NCBI GenBank assembly: GCA_030430845.1
Contig: JAUIKE010000011.1
Span: 1 to 64,000 of the forward strand
DNA length: 64,000 nucleotides
DNA from: Bacteroidia bacterium
Lineage (GTDB): Bacteria > Bacteroidota > Bacteroidia > Chitinophagales > Saprospiraceae
Reading direction: 5' to 3'
Part shown: positions 47,570 through 56,320 of the stretch, in pieces
How positions within the stretch are numbered: position 1 is the stretch's first letter
How the letters are laid out: each line of letters starts with the position of its first letter
The notes under the pieces: model-generated
Told to the model about the DNA's origin: nothing
Databases searched by the model: none
The model's input: the letters and a program-made list of their open reading frames with translations, nothing else
Program-made: the position numbers and the translations under genes

Positions 47570-48793
47570 TTGGCTATGCCACTTAAAATATACCCATTTT
47601 TTATTTTTCTTTTTCTTCCCTTTGCATCATATGCCCAACTGCAACTGGCCTGGAATGCCAATGTAGATATGGAATTAAGCAAAGCAGGAGATCTTTCTCA
47701 TTTTTACTACAATGAAATTCACAATGACCTGACCGACTGGCATTTTGACCTCACTCAAGCCAATGTAATGGGGCAATTGTTCTTGTCCGATCAGTTTAAA
47801 ATGAGTGCTCGCTTGTTAGTAAAACGTAAATGGGGCAAAGAATTTGGGCAGATAAGTATTCCTCAGCTTAATTTGCAATGGTTTCCCAAAGAAAAGAACT
47901 ATAGCCTCACCCTCGGGCGCTTTATCAACCCCTATGGTTCTTTTAATGAAAAACAATTATCCACCCAGCGCACTTTTATCAGTATTCCACTGGCCTACGG
48001 CTATTATCATGGTATTTCCCAACAAATAGGGTTGATGCTGGCACGTGGTCAGTACAATAAAATCAGCTTGAATGGAGAGGTCGACTGGGGAACCTCTACC
48101 GTTTATTATGGCGGATACGTCGGCGGGCTACAGTTCAGTTGGTGGACCGATTCTGCCAACCCAACGAGCTTAAAAGTGGCGCTGGTTAATGGAGCTTCCA
48201 ATATTCGGCAGGTCTTCGGCACTCCTTTAAATGTCGGTTTGGTAAGCCGGCTTAAGTTTCAACCGACCTATTTCTGGCAGCAGGGCGTTTCTATAAGTTT
48301 AGGGAGCTTCATGGAGCGTACCGAGAACAATGAGGTGCTCGACAATTTAAACCAATACTATCAGCTTCTGATAGGAACGGATTACAGTCTAGGAACCGGC
48401 TTTTTTTCCTTTTCGGGAGAAATTATGGCAGCTTTTTACCGCGTTCCTATTTACAGTCCGGAGGAGATGGATTTTCTCTCCGACTCCTCACCGCTCACTC
48501 AAACATTAAGTAATATTTCTTCCTATTTGGATATTAAATATGAACCTCCTTTCCTATCGGGTAGTTTTTTGGCCTATCGACTGGATGCCCTGGTTTTTGG
48601 AAAAATTGAAAATGACCGATATAATGATGAAATTTGGGATAATCATGTGCTGCGACACTCCATCGGTGTAGGCTATAAGCTCTTTCCATTCCTGCTGGTC
48701 AGGGGGATGGCCTCTACTCAGTCTACCCGAAACAAACCGGCCTGGAGTACCCAGCAACGAACGTTCAGACTGATGCTGACGCTGCATTATTAG
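47570..48793 (+). CDS. Outer-membrane porin-like protein
   Basis: Signal peptide; beta-rich sequence with aromatic C-terminal strand 'RTFRLMLTLHY'; 10 bp after the cupredoxin-like gene. Confidence 0.65.
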   Translation: MAMPLKIYPFFIFLFLPFASYAQLQLAWNANVDMELSKAGDLSHFYYNEIHNDLTDWHFDLTQANVMGQLFLSDQFKMSARLLVKRKWGKEFGQISIPQLNLQWFPKEKNYSLTLGRFINPYGSFNEKQLSTQRTFISIPLAYGYYHGISQQIGLMLARGQYNKISLNGEVDWGTSTVYYGGYVGGLQFSWWTDSANPTSLKVALVNGASNIRQVFGTPLNVGLVSRLKFQPTYFWQQGVSISLGSFMERTENNEVLDNLNQYYQLLIGTDYSLGTGFFSFSGEIMAAFYRVPIYSPEEMDFLSDSSPLTQTLSNISSYLDIKYEPPFLSGSFLAYRLDALVFGKIENDRYNDEIWDNHVLRHSIGVGYKLFPFLLVRGMASTQSTRNKPAWSTQQRTFRLMLTLHY

Positions 48794-48891
48794 TAGGGGC
48801 ACACCTTCGTCAAGACTTCGGGGGCTGGGGAAGGTCGAAGGTCGAGGGTCGAGGGGCACCACCTTCGTCAAGACTTCGGTGGGCGGGGAAG
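48794..48891. repeat. Direct repeat, two approximately 40-bp units 57 bp apart
   Basis: AGGGGCACACCTTCGTCAAGACTTCGGGGGCTGGGGAAGG and AGGGGCACCACCTTCGTCAAGACTTCGGTGGGCGGGGAAGG, with GGTCGAAGGTCGAGGGTCG between. Confidence 0.85.
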
Positions 48892-48937
48892 GAGAATGTC
48901 ATTTTTAGCTTAAAAAAAATCATCATAAAGATCTTTC

Positions 48938-51208
48938 ATGCACAAAAGATTTTGGTATGCTATATTGATCCTCTTTTTTCACAATCTGGCGCTATCTGCC
49001 CAGTCGGGAGTCTCCTATTTTTCTTCCCTTAATACCTTCCAGAAAAAAGCAGAACAATTCCTTTGGAACGACGAAATAGAGGAACTACAGGCCTACTGCC
49101 GGCCCTTCCTCGATGATGGCCAGGCAGCTCGAACCAAAGCTTATGCACACTTTTATGCGGGAGAAGGGATGTTATTGGAAAATGATTTAAATAAAGCGCA
49201 AGATCACTTTTTAGAATCCCTCAAACTCTTTGAAAACAGCCGTAATACGGAAGGTTTGGCGGCTGCTCATTTAAAACTGGGTAATATTGCTTTTTTTGAG
49301 GGAAACAATCAGGAAGCCGAACGGCATTACACTCCTGCTTTTGATCATGCACAGCAGATCAATGCCCATACGATTTTATATGAAGCCTGTCAGAACTGGG
49401 CGACTATATACAGTAACCGCCAAGAGTTTGAAAAGAGCATGCGCATGCTCAAAGAAGCCTTACAAGCTGCCCAGGCTCTTATTGACCCTAGAAAAGAAAC
49501 CGTCATTTTTAATCAGATTTCCACCAATTATCACTCAATTGGACAGCTGGATTCTGCCATTTATTATTTTAAAAAATTATTAGACCTAAAAAAAACAGAG
49601 GCAGACACCGCCGGCTTAGTTAGTGATTTAAGCACACTCGGCAACTTGTACAGTGAGTTGGGCAACCACGTTCAGGCCCAGAATTACCTGGTGGATGCCG
49701 TTTCCAAAGCAGAACAAATCCGGGATACTTTCTCGTTGATGTCCCTTTACACCGATATCAGCAAGGTATATTCCGCTCAGGGCATTTGGAGTAAAGCCGA
49801 GATCTATGCCCAAAAAGGCATCGAAATGGCTCGTGCGAAAGGGATACAGTTCATTGAAGCTCAAAATTTAAAAAACTACGGCTATATCTTAGAAGAAAAG
49901 GGAACTATTGAAGCGGCCCTGAACAAATACAAACAGGCATTAGTCCTTTTTCAAGCGCTCAATAATCCACTCAATATGGTGGACATTCAGATTCGGATCG
50001 GGAACCTATTACAAAGCCAGGAAGACTATTCTGAGGCCCGTCAATTCTTACAGGAAGCCTTGTCCATACGAACTCAGTATGATGATAAAATGGGGATTTT
50101 AGACTCCAAATTGCTGCTCGGGGAGCTCGATATTAGACAAAAAAACTACCAAAAAGCCATTCCTCTGCTGGAAACATGTATTTCTCCTGCCATCAACCTC
50201 AATAATCGCAATGCGCTGATGAAAACCTATAGGTTACTGGCAGAAGCTCATAAGGGAGTCAATCAATTTGAAACTGCGCTGGATTATTTTTCTCAATATA
50301 CTACAGTAAAAGATAGTCTTTTGCAAATCGACAGGATCCGGGAAGTCAATCGAATAGACGCACAATTCCAAACAGCCAAAAAAGACAAGGAAATTGCGCA
50401 GCAAAGGGCCGAATTGGAAAGACAGAAAGCCCAAATCCAACAACGCAATTATCAAAATGCCCTTCTGATAGCCGGTTTGATCATCTTCATGCTGCTGGCA
50501 GGATCCTTCTATTTTATTTACTTCAAAAACAAGCAACTAAATAAGAAGAAAATAGAAGTGCTGACTAAAGAACAGGAGACTCAACGGCTGAAATCTATTT
50601 TAGAAGGAGAAGAAAGAGAACGTCGCCGGATGGCTCGTGAACTCCATGACGGGCTGGGCGCCTCTCTGGCCACCGTAAAAATGCAGATCAGCGCCCTGTC
50701 AGATAAGTTTTTCGGGATACAGGAGCATAAGAGTTACCAGGCAGCAGAAAACCTAATTGACGATGCCTGCCAAAATGTTCGGGAAATTTCCCATAATTTG
50801 ATGCCAACTGTCCTGGAAGAACACGGTTTGGAATTTGCCCTGGCCAATGTTTGTGAACGCTTTGGCCATCAGCAAAAAATGGAGGTAGAGTTTATCCCGT
50901 ATGGATTGGATCAGGAACTGGAAGAAGTTATTCAGGTGGCTGTTTTCCGTTGTGTTCAGGAATTGTTAAAAAACATCGCACAACATGCTCAGTCTTCAGA
51001 AGTCATCGTTCAGATAACCGTCGAGGATAAGCAGCTGAACCTGGTGGTCGAAGATAATGGAAGCGGTTTTGATCCCGAAAAAATTAAGGAAAAGGAGGGC
51101 ATCGGTATTCGTAATATTCGCTCCAGAATTGAATATTTAAACGGACAATTAGATATATACAGCAAAAAAGGAGAAGGCAGCACCTTTACAATTGATATTC
51201 CACTATGA
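48938..51208 (+). CDS. TPR sensor histidine kinase (HisKA_3 type)
   Basis: N-terminal TPRs, TM 'ALLIAGLIIFMLLAGSFYFIYF', 'RRRMARELHDGLGASLATVKMQI', 'VVEDNGSGFDPEKIKEKEGIGIRNIRSRIEYLNG'. Confidence 0.95.
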   Translation: MHKRFWYAILILFFHNLALSAQSGVSYFSSLNTFQKKAEQFLWNDEIEELQAYCRPFLDDGQAARTKAYAHFYAGEGMLLENDLNKAQDHFLESLKLFENSRNTEGLAAAHLKLGNIAFFEGNNQEAERHYTPAFDHAQQINAHTILYEACQNWATIYSNRQEFEKSMRMLKEALQAAQALIDPRKETVIFNQISTNYHSIGQLDSAIYYFKKLLDLKKTEADTAGLVSDLSTLGNLYSELGNHVQAQNYLVDAVSKAEQIRDTFSLMSLYTDISKVYSAQGIWSKAEIYAQKGIEMARAKGIQFIEAQNLKNYGYILEEKGTIEAALNKYKQALVLFQALNNPLNMVDIQIRIGNLLQSQEDYSEARQFLQEALSIRTQYDDKMGILDSKLLLGELDIRQKNYQKAIPLLETCISPAINLNNRNALMKTYRLLAEAHKGVNQFETALDYFSQYTTVKDSLLQIDRIREVNRIDAQFQTAKKDKEIAQQRAELERQKAQIQQRNYQNALLIAGLIIFMLLAGSFYFIYFKNKQLNKKKIEVLTKEQETQRLKSILEGEERERRRMARELHDGLGASLATVKMQISALSDKFFGIQEHKSYQAAENLIDDACQNVREISHNLMPTVLEEHGLEFALANVCERFGHQQKMEVEFIPYGLDQELEEVIQVAVFRCVQELLKNIAQHAQSSEVIVQITVEDKQLNLVVEDNGSGFDPEKIKEKEGIGIRNIRSRIEYLNGQLDIYSKKGEGSTFTIDIPL

Positions 51209-51229
51209 AGTTGTTTAAAAAAATATAAC

Positions 51230-51871
51230 ATGCATATTCTTTTAGTAGACGACCACCAGATCGTTATTGACGGCTTAAAAACCTTGCTGGACGGTGAAAC
51301 AGATATAGAACAAATTTATGAAGCTCAAAATGGGGAAGCCACTTTGGACCTGGTAAAGAGTACTTCTGTTGACCTGATCCTACTAGACATAAACCTGCCT
51401 GATAAAAGCGGCTTCGAAATCTGTAAAGCCATAAAAAGCAAACAAGCTGAGATCAAGATCATTGCCCTGACCATGCACGATAATGCCGGTTATATATCCA
51501 GAATGATCAAATCCGGGGTGGATGGTTACATTCTTAAAAATACAGGCAAAGAGGAATTATTACAGGCTATCCGCACCGTGATGAAAGGCGATCGCTATTT
51601 CAGCGCAGAAGTGACGGACGCCCTCGTGTCGGGCACCCCCAAATCTCGCGAGCCCCGCACTGGCGACTTCATTCAAAAACTCACTCGCCGGGAAAAAGAA
51701 GTATTGCAACTCATCGTGGAAGAAATGACTACTGATGAAATTGCAGCCAAATTATTCATCTCAGCAACCACCGTAATTTCTCATCGCAAAAGTCTGCTCA
51801 GAAAGCTCAATGCCAAGAATACGGCCGGGCTGGTAAAGGCTGCTTTTGAGTTTGGATTGTTGGAATCTTAA
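51230..51871 (+). CDS. NarL/LuxR-family response regulator
   Basis: 'MHILLVDDHQIVIDGLKTLL', 'LILLDINLPDKSG', 'LTRREKEVLQLIVEEMTTDEIAAKLFISATTVISHRKSLLRKL'. Confidence 0.96.
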   Translation: MHILLVDDHQIVIDGLKTLLDGETDIEQIYEAQNGEATLDLVKSTSVDLILLDINLPDKSGFEICKAIKSKQAEIKIIALTMHDNAGYISRMIKSGVDGYILKNTGKEELLQAIRTVMKGDRYFSAEVTDALVSGTPKSREPRTGDFIQKLTRREKEVLQLIVEEMTTDEIAAKLFISATTVISHRKSLLRKLNAKNTAGLVKAAFEFGLLES

Positions 51872-51927
51872 ATTAAATAGGACTGTTACATCCGCCTGAG
51901 GCGGATGTAACAGTCCTATTTAATTTA
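51869..51927. terminator. Bidirectional terminator with 28-bp stem
   Basis: TAAATTAAATAGGACTGTTACATCCGCC-TGA-GGCGGATGTAACAGTCCTATTTAATTTA. Confidence 0.9.
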
Positions 51928-51942
51928 TTCGTTTATTTATTT

Positions 51943-52875
51943 TCACCATACCGGCTGCTTCTCCCACACATAGGTAATAAGACCTCCCCATCCTCCAAGA
52001 ACATACGTCATGGCAATCTGATCGGAAGGCCGATCGGGTACTCTAAAGGTGAAAGTTCTTTGAGCACGAGGGGTGATTATTCCAGTAGAACCTGAGCGAC
52101 CCACAAAAATACTGTTGTAATTAGTGACAGGAGGGTCGTATTCCGCATGGAAACCCCCAAAATCAATCCGAGGAGATATGCCGATATGATAGTTTTGTAA
52201 AGTGCCGCCGGCTTCTGCACTCAGATGCACCACAAACTCCTGGCCGGGAACTAGCTCATTCGGCGGTAACTGAGACCAGCGAACGGTGAAAAGCCAATCG
52301 TATTCAAGGTTACCATTGTCTAAATAAGCGTATGTCTGATGCGTACAGCCATTACCATATACATTGGTGAGCTCCCGGCCTTTACCATTCCTGGTAGACT
52401 TTTGCAATTGTTTGTTGTCGGGATTAACTTTGGGAAAACCTTGTTTAAGCACCCATCTGAACACGCTTCCGGAACTGCCCAATTCCCAGGCAGGCTTGCT
52501 ACCGTAGGGCAGCCACAGCCAACCTCCATTGATCATGTTCGGATCATGCCCATTGTCGTACTCCAGCGGGATAACCTGGCTGTAAAATACATTGTACATA
52601 CTCTGGCCGGTGTTGGGGTCATAGGAGACTCTCTCGATACGCATGACTTTTCGATATTGGACCCACCAGCCTTTGTAGGTCTTATCCTCCGACTGACCTA
52701 CATAAACACCTCCTAACTTTTGCAACTCCAAGGCTTTCGCCTCCGTAACCGTCCCGATCAGCGACTCCTTTAACTGGGCCTCTAATCGGTTGGCACTAAA
52801 AAGAAGTACGGCCAGGATTAGTAACAGATAAAGTAGAAACTCCAGAAACCTATTGGAAAGATGTATCGTTTTCAT
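51943..52875 (-). CDS. Hypothetical exported protein
   Basis: Signal-anchor 'FLEFLLYLLLILAVLLFSANRLEA'; no family recognised. Confidence 0.65.
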   Translation of the reverse strand: MKTIHLSNRFLEFLLYLLLILAVLLFSANRLEAQLKESLIGTVTEAKALELQKLGGVYVGQSEDKTYKGWWVQYRKVMRIERVSYDPNTGQSMYNVFYSQVIPLEYDNGHDPNMINGGWLWLPYGSKPAWELGSSGSVFRWVLKQGFPKVNPDNKQLQKSTRNGKGRELTNVYGNGCTHQTYAYLDNGNLEYDWLFTVRWSQLPPNELVPGQEFVVHLSAEAGGTLQNYHIGISPRIDFGGFHAEYDPPVTNYNSIFVGRSGSTGIITPRAQRTFTFRVPDRPSDQIAMTYVLGGWGGLITYVWEKQPVW

Positions 52876-53314
52876 GACCGATCATTTTTGGTGAGAATCG
52901 GGAGAGAGAGGGTCCAAACAATGTTCTTTTTTGGAGGTAGTGATGAATGAAAAGCTTCGTTTCCATCCATCACTACCTCCAGAGAAACAAAACGGCAAGG
53001 GACAGATTTTTCTTTCTTAGAATCTCTGTCAGGAATTTGAGAAAAGCAATGATAAAAGTCAGTTTTATACCTTGCTTCCCAGCGCATTCATTCCGGTTTG
53101 TCTATTTGTTTTTTATAAACAAAAAGTTGATAAAATATTTTATAAAAATACAATTTGTTGTATATTTGCAACAGATTAAACATTTAATGTTCTTTGATAG
53201 GATGCTGAATTATCCTATCCCATAAAGTTATTGCTTGAAATTCTGGGTATTTTGTATATTAGTAAATGACATAGATGCATTTTATTTACTTAAGACGATC
53301 AAAACCCAGTTCTT

Positions 53315-54490
53315 ATGGCACAAATCCCCCCCCAAGATTTGCCGAAGGCCGCTGTTGGTCATATAAGGGATATTGAGGGTTCAAAAACAGAGAAGGCAGC
53401 AGAACCTATCTCTACGAATCAAAAAAGCAAAACAAGCTTAGAAAGTATTTTATTAGTACCGGGTGTCATAAATTCATCTGGTTATCATACATCCATTTCC
53501 GAGGATATAAAGGAACTTGGTTTTTACCTTCTAGATCGACCACTTCAATTTCTTCATCCCTGGCCGACAAGTGTTTCAGGATTCAGAAAGGTGTTGGAAA
53601 AATTCCAACCAAAGATTGTTTATTTTGAATGTTTTGAGGAATTAGCCCACACTTCAGACCCAGGCTCTAAGCCTGTTAGAGCGTTGAAAATCACCGCAAA
53701 GGAGTTAAGAAAAATATTTCTTCCCGAACACACAGAAAAAACCGAGGCTGTTCTAATCAATGGTGCCTACACACGTGAGCAAGCTGTAGCCATTACCGGT
53801 GGTATTAAGTACCTGATTGGGATTCCCAACAACTTAGGAAAAGAGCATAGAAGAGATTTTTTAATCAATTTCTATCAAAAATTTTCTAAAATGGACCGAA
53901 TTGATCAAAGTTTTACTGGCTCTTCTCTTGAATTATTTCGAGAAACTGGAACTGAAAAAAATTTACCTGTTTTTGGCATTGTCCAGGAAGGAGAGTATGT
54001 TGAGTACCAAACACCTGAAGAAATTCAAAAACTTAAAGAAGAGTTTAAGGCACTACAGCAAGAAATCCAGGAAAGGGAAGGTCAATTCAAAGAGAGTCTA
54101 CCAGAAGAACTTTCCAAAAGGGAGCGCCTATTAAAAAAAGAAAACCCACATTCAGCTCTTTCAAATTGGGTTTATCATGAATCCGAGAGGTCAATTAATT
54201 CAATCTCTGCTGAATTATTAATAGATAAGTCCATAACTGAAATTGAACAATTTAAAAAAGAGTTAAAAAGAATACTTTTACTAATTGAAGGATGTCTTGT
54301 TACTAAAAGAGATCATTTAATTTCTTCGGAGAATCTGGAAAAATTCAACTTTTCGCAATCAATTAAATTGTACCAAAGAGCATTGGCATATCTCATCCTT
54401 GATATCCAAAAATTAAAATTTAAGCGTGCGTCTACTGAGTTTTTCCAAGATCTAGTCAATAAAGTTAATCAACGATTGCCTAGAGCTTGA
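53315..54490 (+). CDS. CHAT-fold pseudoprotease with coiled-coil C-terminal region
   Basis: 'FRKVLEKFQPKIVYFECFEE...KITAKELRKIFLPEHTEKTEAVLINGAYTREQAVAITGGIKYLIGIPNNLGKEHRRDFLINFYQKF' aligns by eye with small CHAT proteins ('..KPQIVHFSGHG...VLLNACYSE.QAEAIA..I.YVIGM...IGD.AAI.FA.GFY.AL'); His and Cys positions substituted. Confidence 0.65.
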   Translation: MAQIPPQDLPKAAVGHIRDIEGSKTEKAAEPISTNQKSKTSLESILLVPGVINSSGYHTSISEDIKELGFYLLDRPLQFLHPWPTSVSGFRKVLEKFQPKIVYFECFEELAHTSDPGSKPVRALKITAKELRKIFLPEHTEKTEAVLINGAYTREQAVAITGGIKYLIGIPNNLGKEHRRDFLINFYQKFSKMDRIDQSFTGSSLELFRETGTEKNLPVFGIVQEGEYVEYQTPEEIQKLKEEFKALQQEIQEREGQFKESLPEELSKRERLLKKENPHSALSNWVYHESERSINSISAELLIDKSITEIEQFKKELKRILLLIEGCLVTKRDHLISSENLEKFNFSQSIKLYQRALAYLILDIQKLKFKRASTEFFQDLVNKVNQRLPRA

Positions 54491-54715
54491 TTAGCCAATT
54501 TTTTCATCGATCGCTTCGATCGTTGCTTCGATTACTTTTATTTTTTCCTGTAGTTCTTCCGCTTCCATTTTTAGGGCTTCAAGATCTTGCTCTAAAAGCA
54601 ATCTTTTTAGCCGGAGTTCCTCAAAATCTTCTTCTTCAAGAAATGATAAATCAGGTTCTGAATTAGAAAGTTTTGAGGCTTCATCATCGTCATTTGGTAA
54701 GTTTTTAAAATCCAT
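54491..54715 (-). CDS. Small acidic coiled-coil protein
   Basis: 'EEEDFEELRLKRLLLEQDLEALKMEAEELQEKIKVIEATIEAIDEKIG'; stop abuts the stop of 53315-54490. Confidence 0.6.
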   Translation of the reverse strand: MDFKNLPNDDDEASKLSNSEPDLSFLEEEDFEELRLKRLLLEQDLEALKMEAEELQEKIKVIEATIEAIDEKIG

Positions 54716-54944
54716 AGCTTAATGATTTTTATATAACTGGAAAAAATCTGAGATCAATTCTAGTAAATTGAAAGCAGTAGATAGATTCTCGCACAAAGCT
54801 CTGTTGAAGAAAATTGAATTGTATTAAAGATTGGATTGGAAAGTAGGACGAAGAAAAATACTTATTTATTCTATACGAAATTTCCAAGCAAGTGTTTCAG
54901 CTTTCAAAGAAAATAAAAGAGTTGTTGATAATAGGAAAAAGCTA

Positions 54945-55382
54945 TCAAACCTCCAATAACTCCCACCTCTCTCTATATTGAAACGACCTTGGCTTACGCT
55001 GTCTTTTTTCAGACTCGACGAGATGGATTTCAGATCCATAAGAATTGAACACTTCTGAGGGCATGATGTAAAAAACATGAAGCTCCTGAAGGTAAAGAAT
55101 GGCGAAATCAAAATCATTATTGGTGTATGGATCTCTGAGCATTCTACGTCGATTTGTTTTTGTCCGCCGTACATCAACGACATAGTTTCCTTTTTTCTCG
55201 TCCCACCAGGCACTTTTGACTTGAATCCTGATAAACTTGTTATCAATCTGAAATACCAGGTCGTAAGGTAAGCGATCTCCTACTGGCTGTAATACTGCCC
55301 AATTTTTTTTCAAGGCTTCTAGAACAACTGCTTGCTCAGCGATATCTCCCTTCAATTTGGTGTCCATACCTTTTGACATCAA
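54945..55382 (-). CDS. PD-(D/E)XK endonuclease of the group I intron homing type (I-Ssp6803I / PDDEXK_5-like)
   Basis: 'MDTKLKGDIAEQAVVLEALKKNWAVLQPVGDRLPYDLVFQIDNKFIRIQVKSAWWDEKKGNYVVDVRRT': E, D and QVK motif; next to an intron-containing tRNA. Confidence 0.75.
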   Translation of the reverse strand: MMSKGMDTKLKGDIAEQAVVLEALKKNWAVLQPVGDRLPYDLVFQIDNKFIRIQVKSAWWDEKKGNYVVDVRRTKTNRRRMLRDPYTNNDFDFAILYLQELHVFYIMPSEVFNSYGSEIHLVESEKRQRKPRSFQYRERWELLEV

Positions 55383-55433
55383 ATTAGTTTAATTTTGACA
55401 ACAAAACAAGGAGCACACGGAGTTGAGAGAAAA

Positions 55434-55463
55434 AAAAAGATCGACTTTTCAGTCGATCTTTTT
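55434..55463 (-). terminator. Terminator after tRNA-fMet
   Basis: Minus strand: AAAAAGATCGACT-GAAA-AGTCGATCTTTTT, with further T's. Confidence 0.85.
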
Positions 55464-55469
55464 GTGTTG

Positions 55470-55867
55470 TAGCGGCGGCAGGACTTGAACCTACGACCTT
55501 CGGGTTATGCTTCTCACTACAGCTTTCGCTGCCTCAATTGCAAGAATAAGAGTTTGTGAGCTGGACTTTCTCTTCACCCTATTGAATAACTTCAACTTAG
55601 GTGTCTGCCATTAAGTCTCTACACCTTCTCTGTGCGCCGAAGCTCTTTAATGAGCAAAGGTGCATAAAGCTTGGCTCGGGATTACCACACTACAGGCTTC
55701 CCCGAATTTGACAGATGTTCACCAAAGCATTTCTGCTAAGGCAGCCCAAGCGATAACAAAGATAATTTGGCTTCCCAAATACTGATTTTAAGTAGTGAAC
55801 TTCAAATCATAATGTCTTTGCTTCGCAATTCTTGAGCCCGACGAGCTACCAACTGCTCCACGCCGCG
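55470..55867 (-). tRNA. Initiator tRNA-fMet (CAU) interrupted by a group I intron; exons 55835-55867 and 55470-55509
   Basis: Spliced: CGCGGCGTGGAGCAGTTGGTAGCTCGTCGGGCT|CATAACCCGAAGGTCGTAGGTTCAAGTCCTGCCGCCGCTA = 73 nt, full cloverleaf; GGG/CCC anticodon-stem pairs, A11:U24, unpaired 1:72. Confidence 0.95.
55510..55834 (-). ncRNA. Self-splicing group I intron (IC3-like), 325 nt, no internal ORF
   Basis: Core blocks CAAATTCGGGGAAGCCTG...GGTAATCCCGAGCCAAGC and AAGGTGTAGAGACTTAATGGCAGACACCTAAG match the conserved core of bacterial tRNA group I introns; preceding exon ends in U, intron ends in G. Confidence 0.92.
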
Positions 55868-56320
55868 ATTTCAATGGGTCACAAATATAAAGGGATTTTT
55901 GACAAAATACAATAGCTAACAATAAAAAACTTAGTCAACACCTGTAACTCAGACAAAACACCACTAACAAAATATTGGTTATCAAATAATTACATGCAAG
56001 CTTCGGTAAATTAAACATTTTTTTAGGCATTCTGTCCACCCCAAATTAATTAGCATACCAACAAATCTCTTATCTTTGCGGCCAACTAAATCGCACTTAA
56101 TAATGTAACTTTAATAGAATCAAAGTAAAAGATAAACCTTGTATCTGTAACGGATCATCACTTCACTTAAGGTGAACAATGGTCCGTTTTAGCAGATGCA
56201 CGAACCAAGTGGCTTGCGCAGCCGCAAAAGCTCTTATTCAAATGGTTTCATCTTTCTACTTTTCCTGACTGCCTCAGGCGGTTACCTTTTACCTTCTACC
56301 AATAAAACAACCAACTTATA

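Noticed and set aside
55077-55271. Small plus-strand ORF opposite the homing-endonuclease-like gene.
   Set aside because: Antisense shadow frame with no recognisable features.
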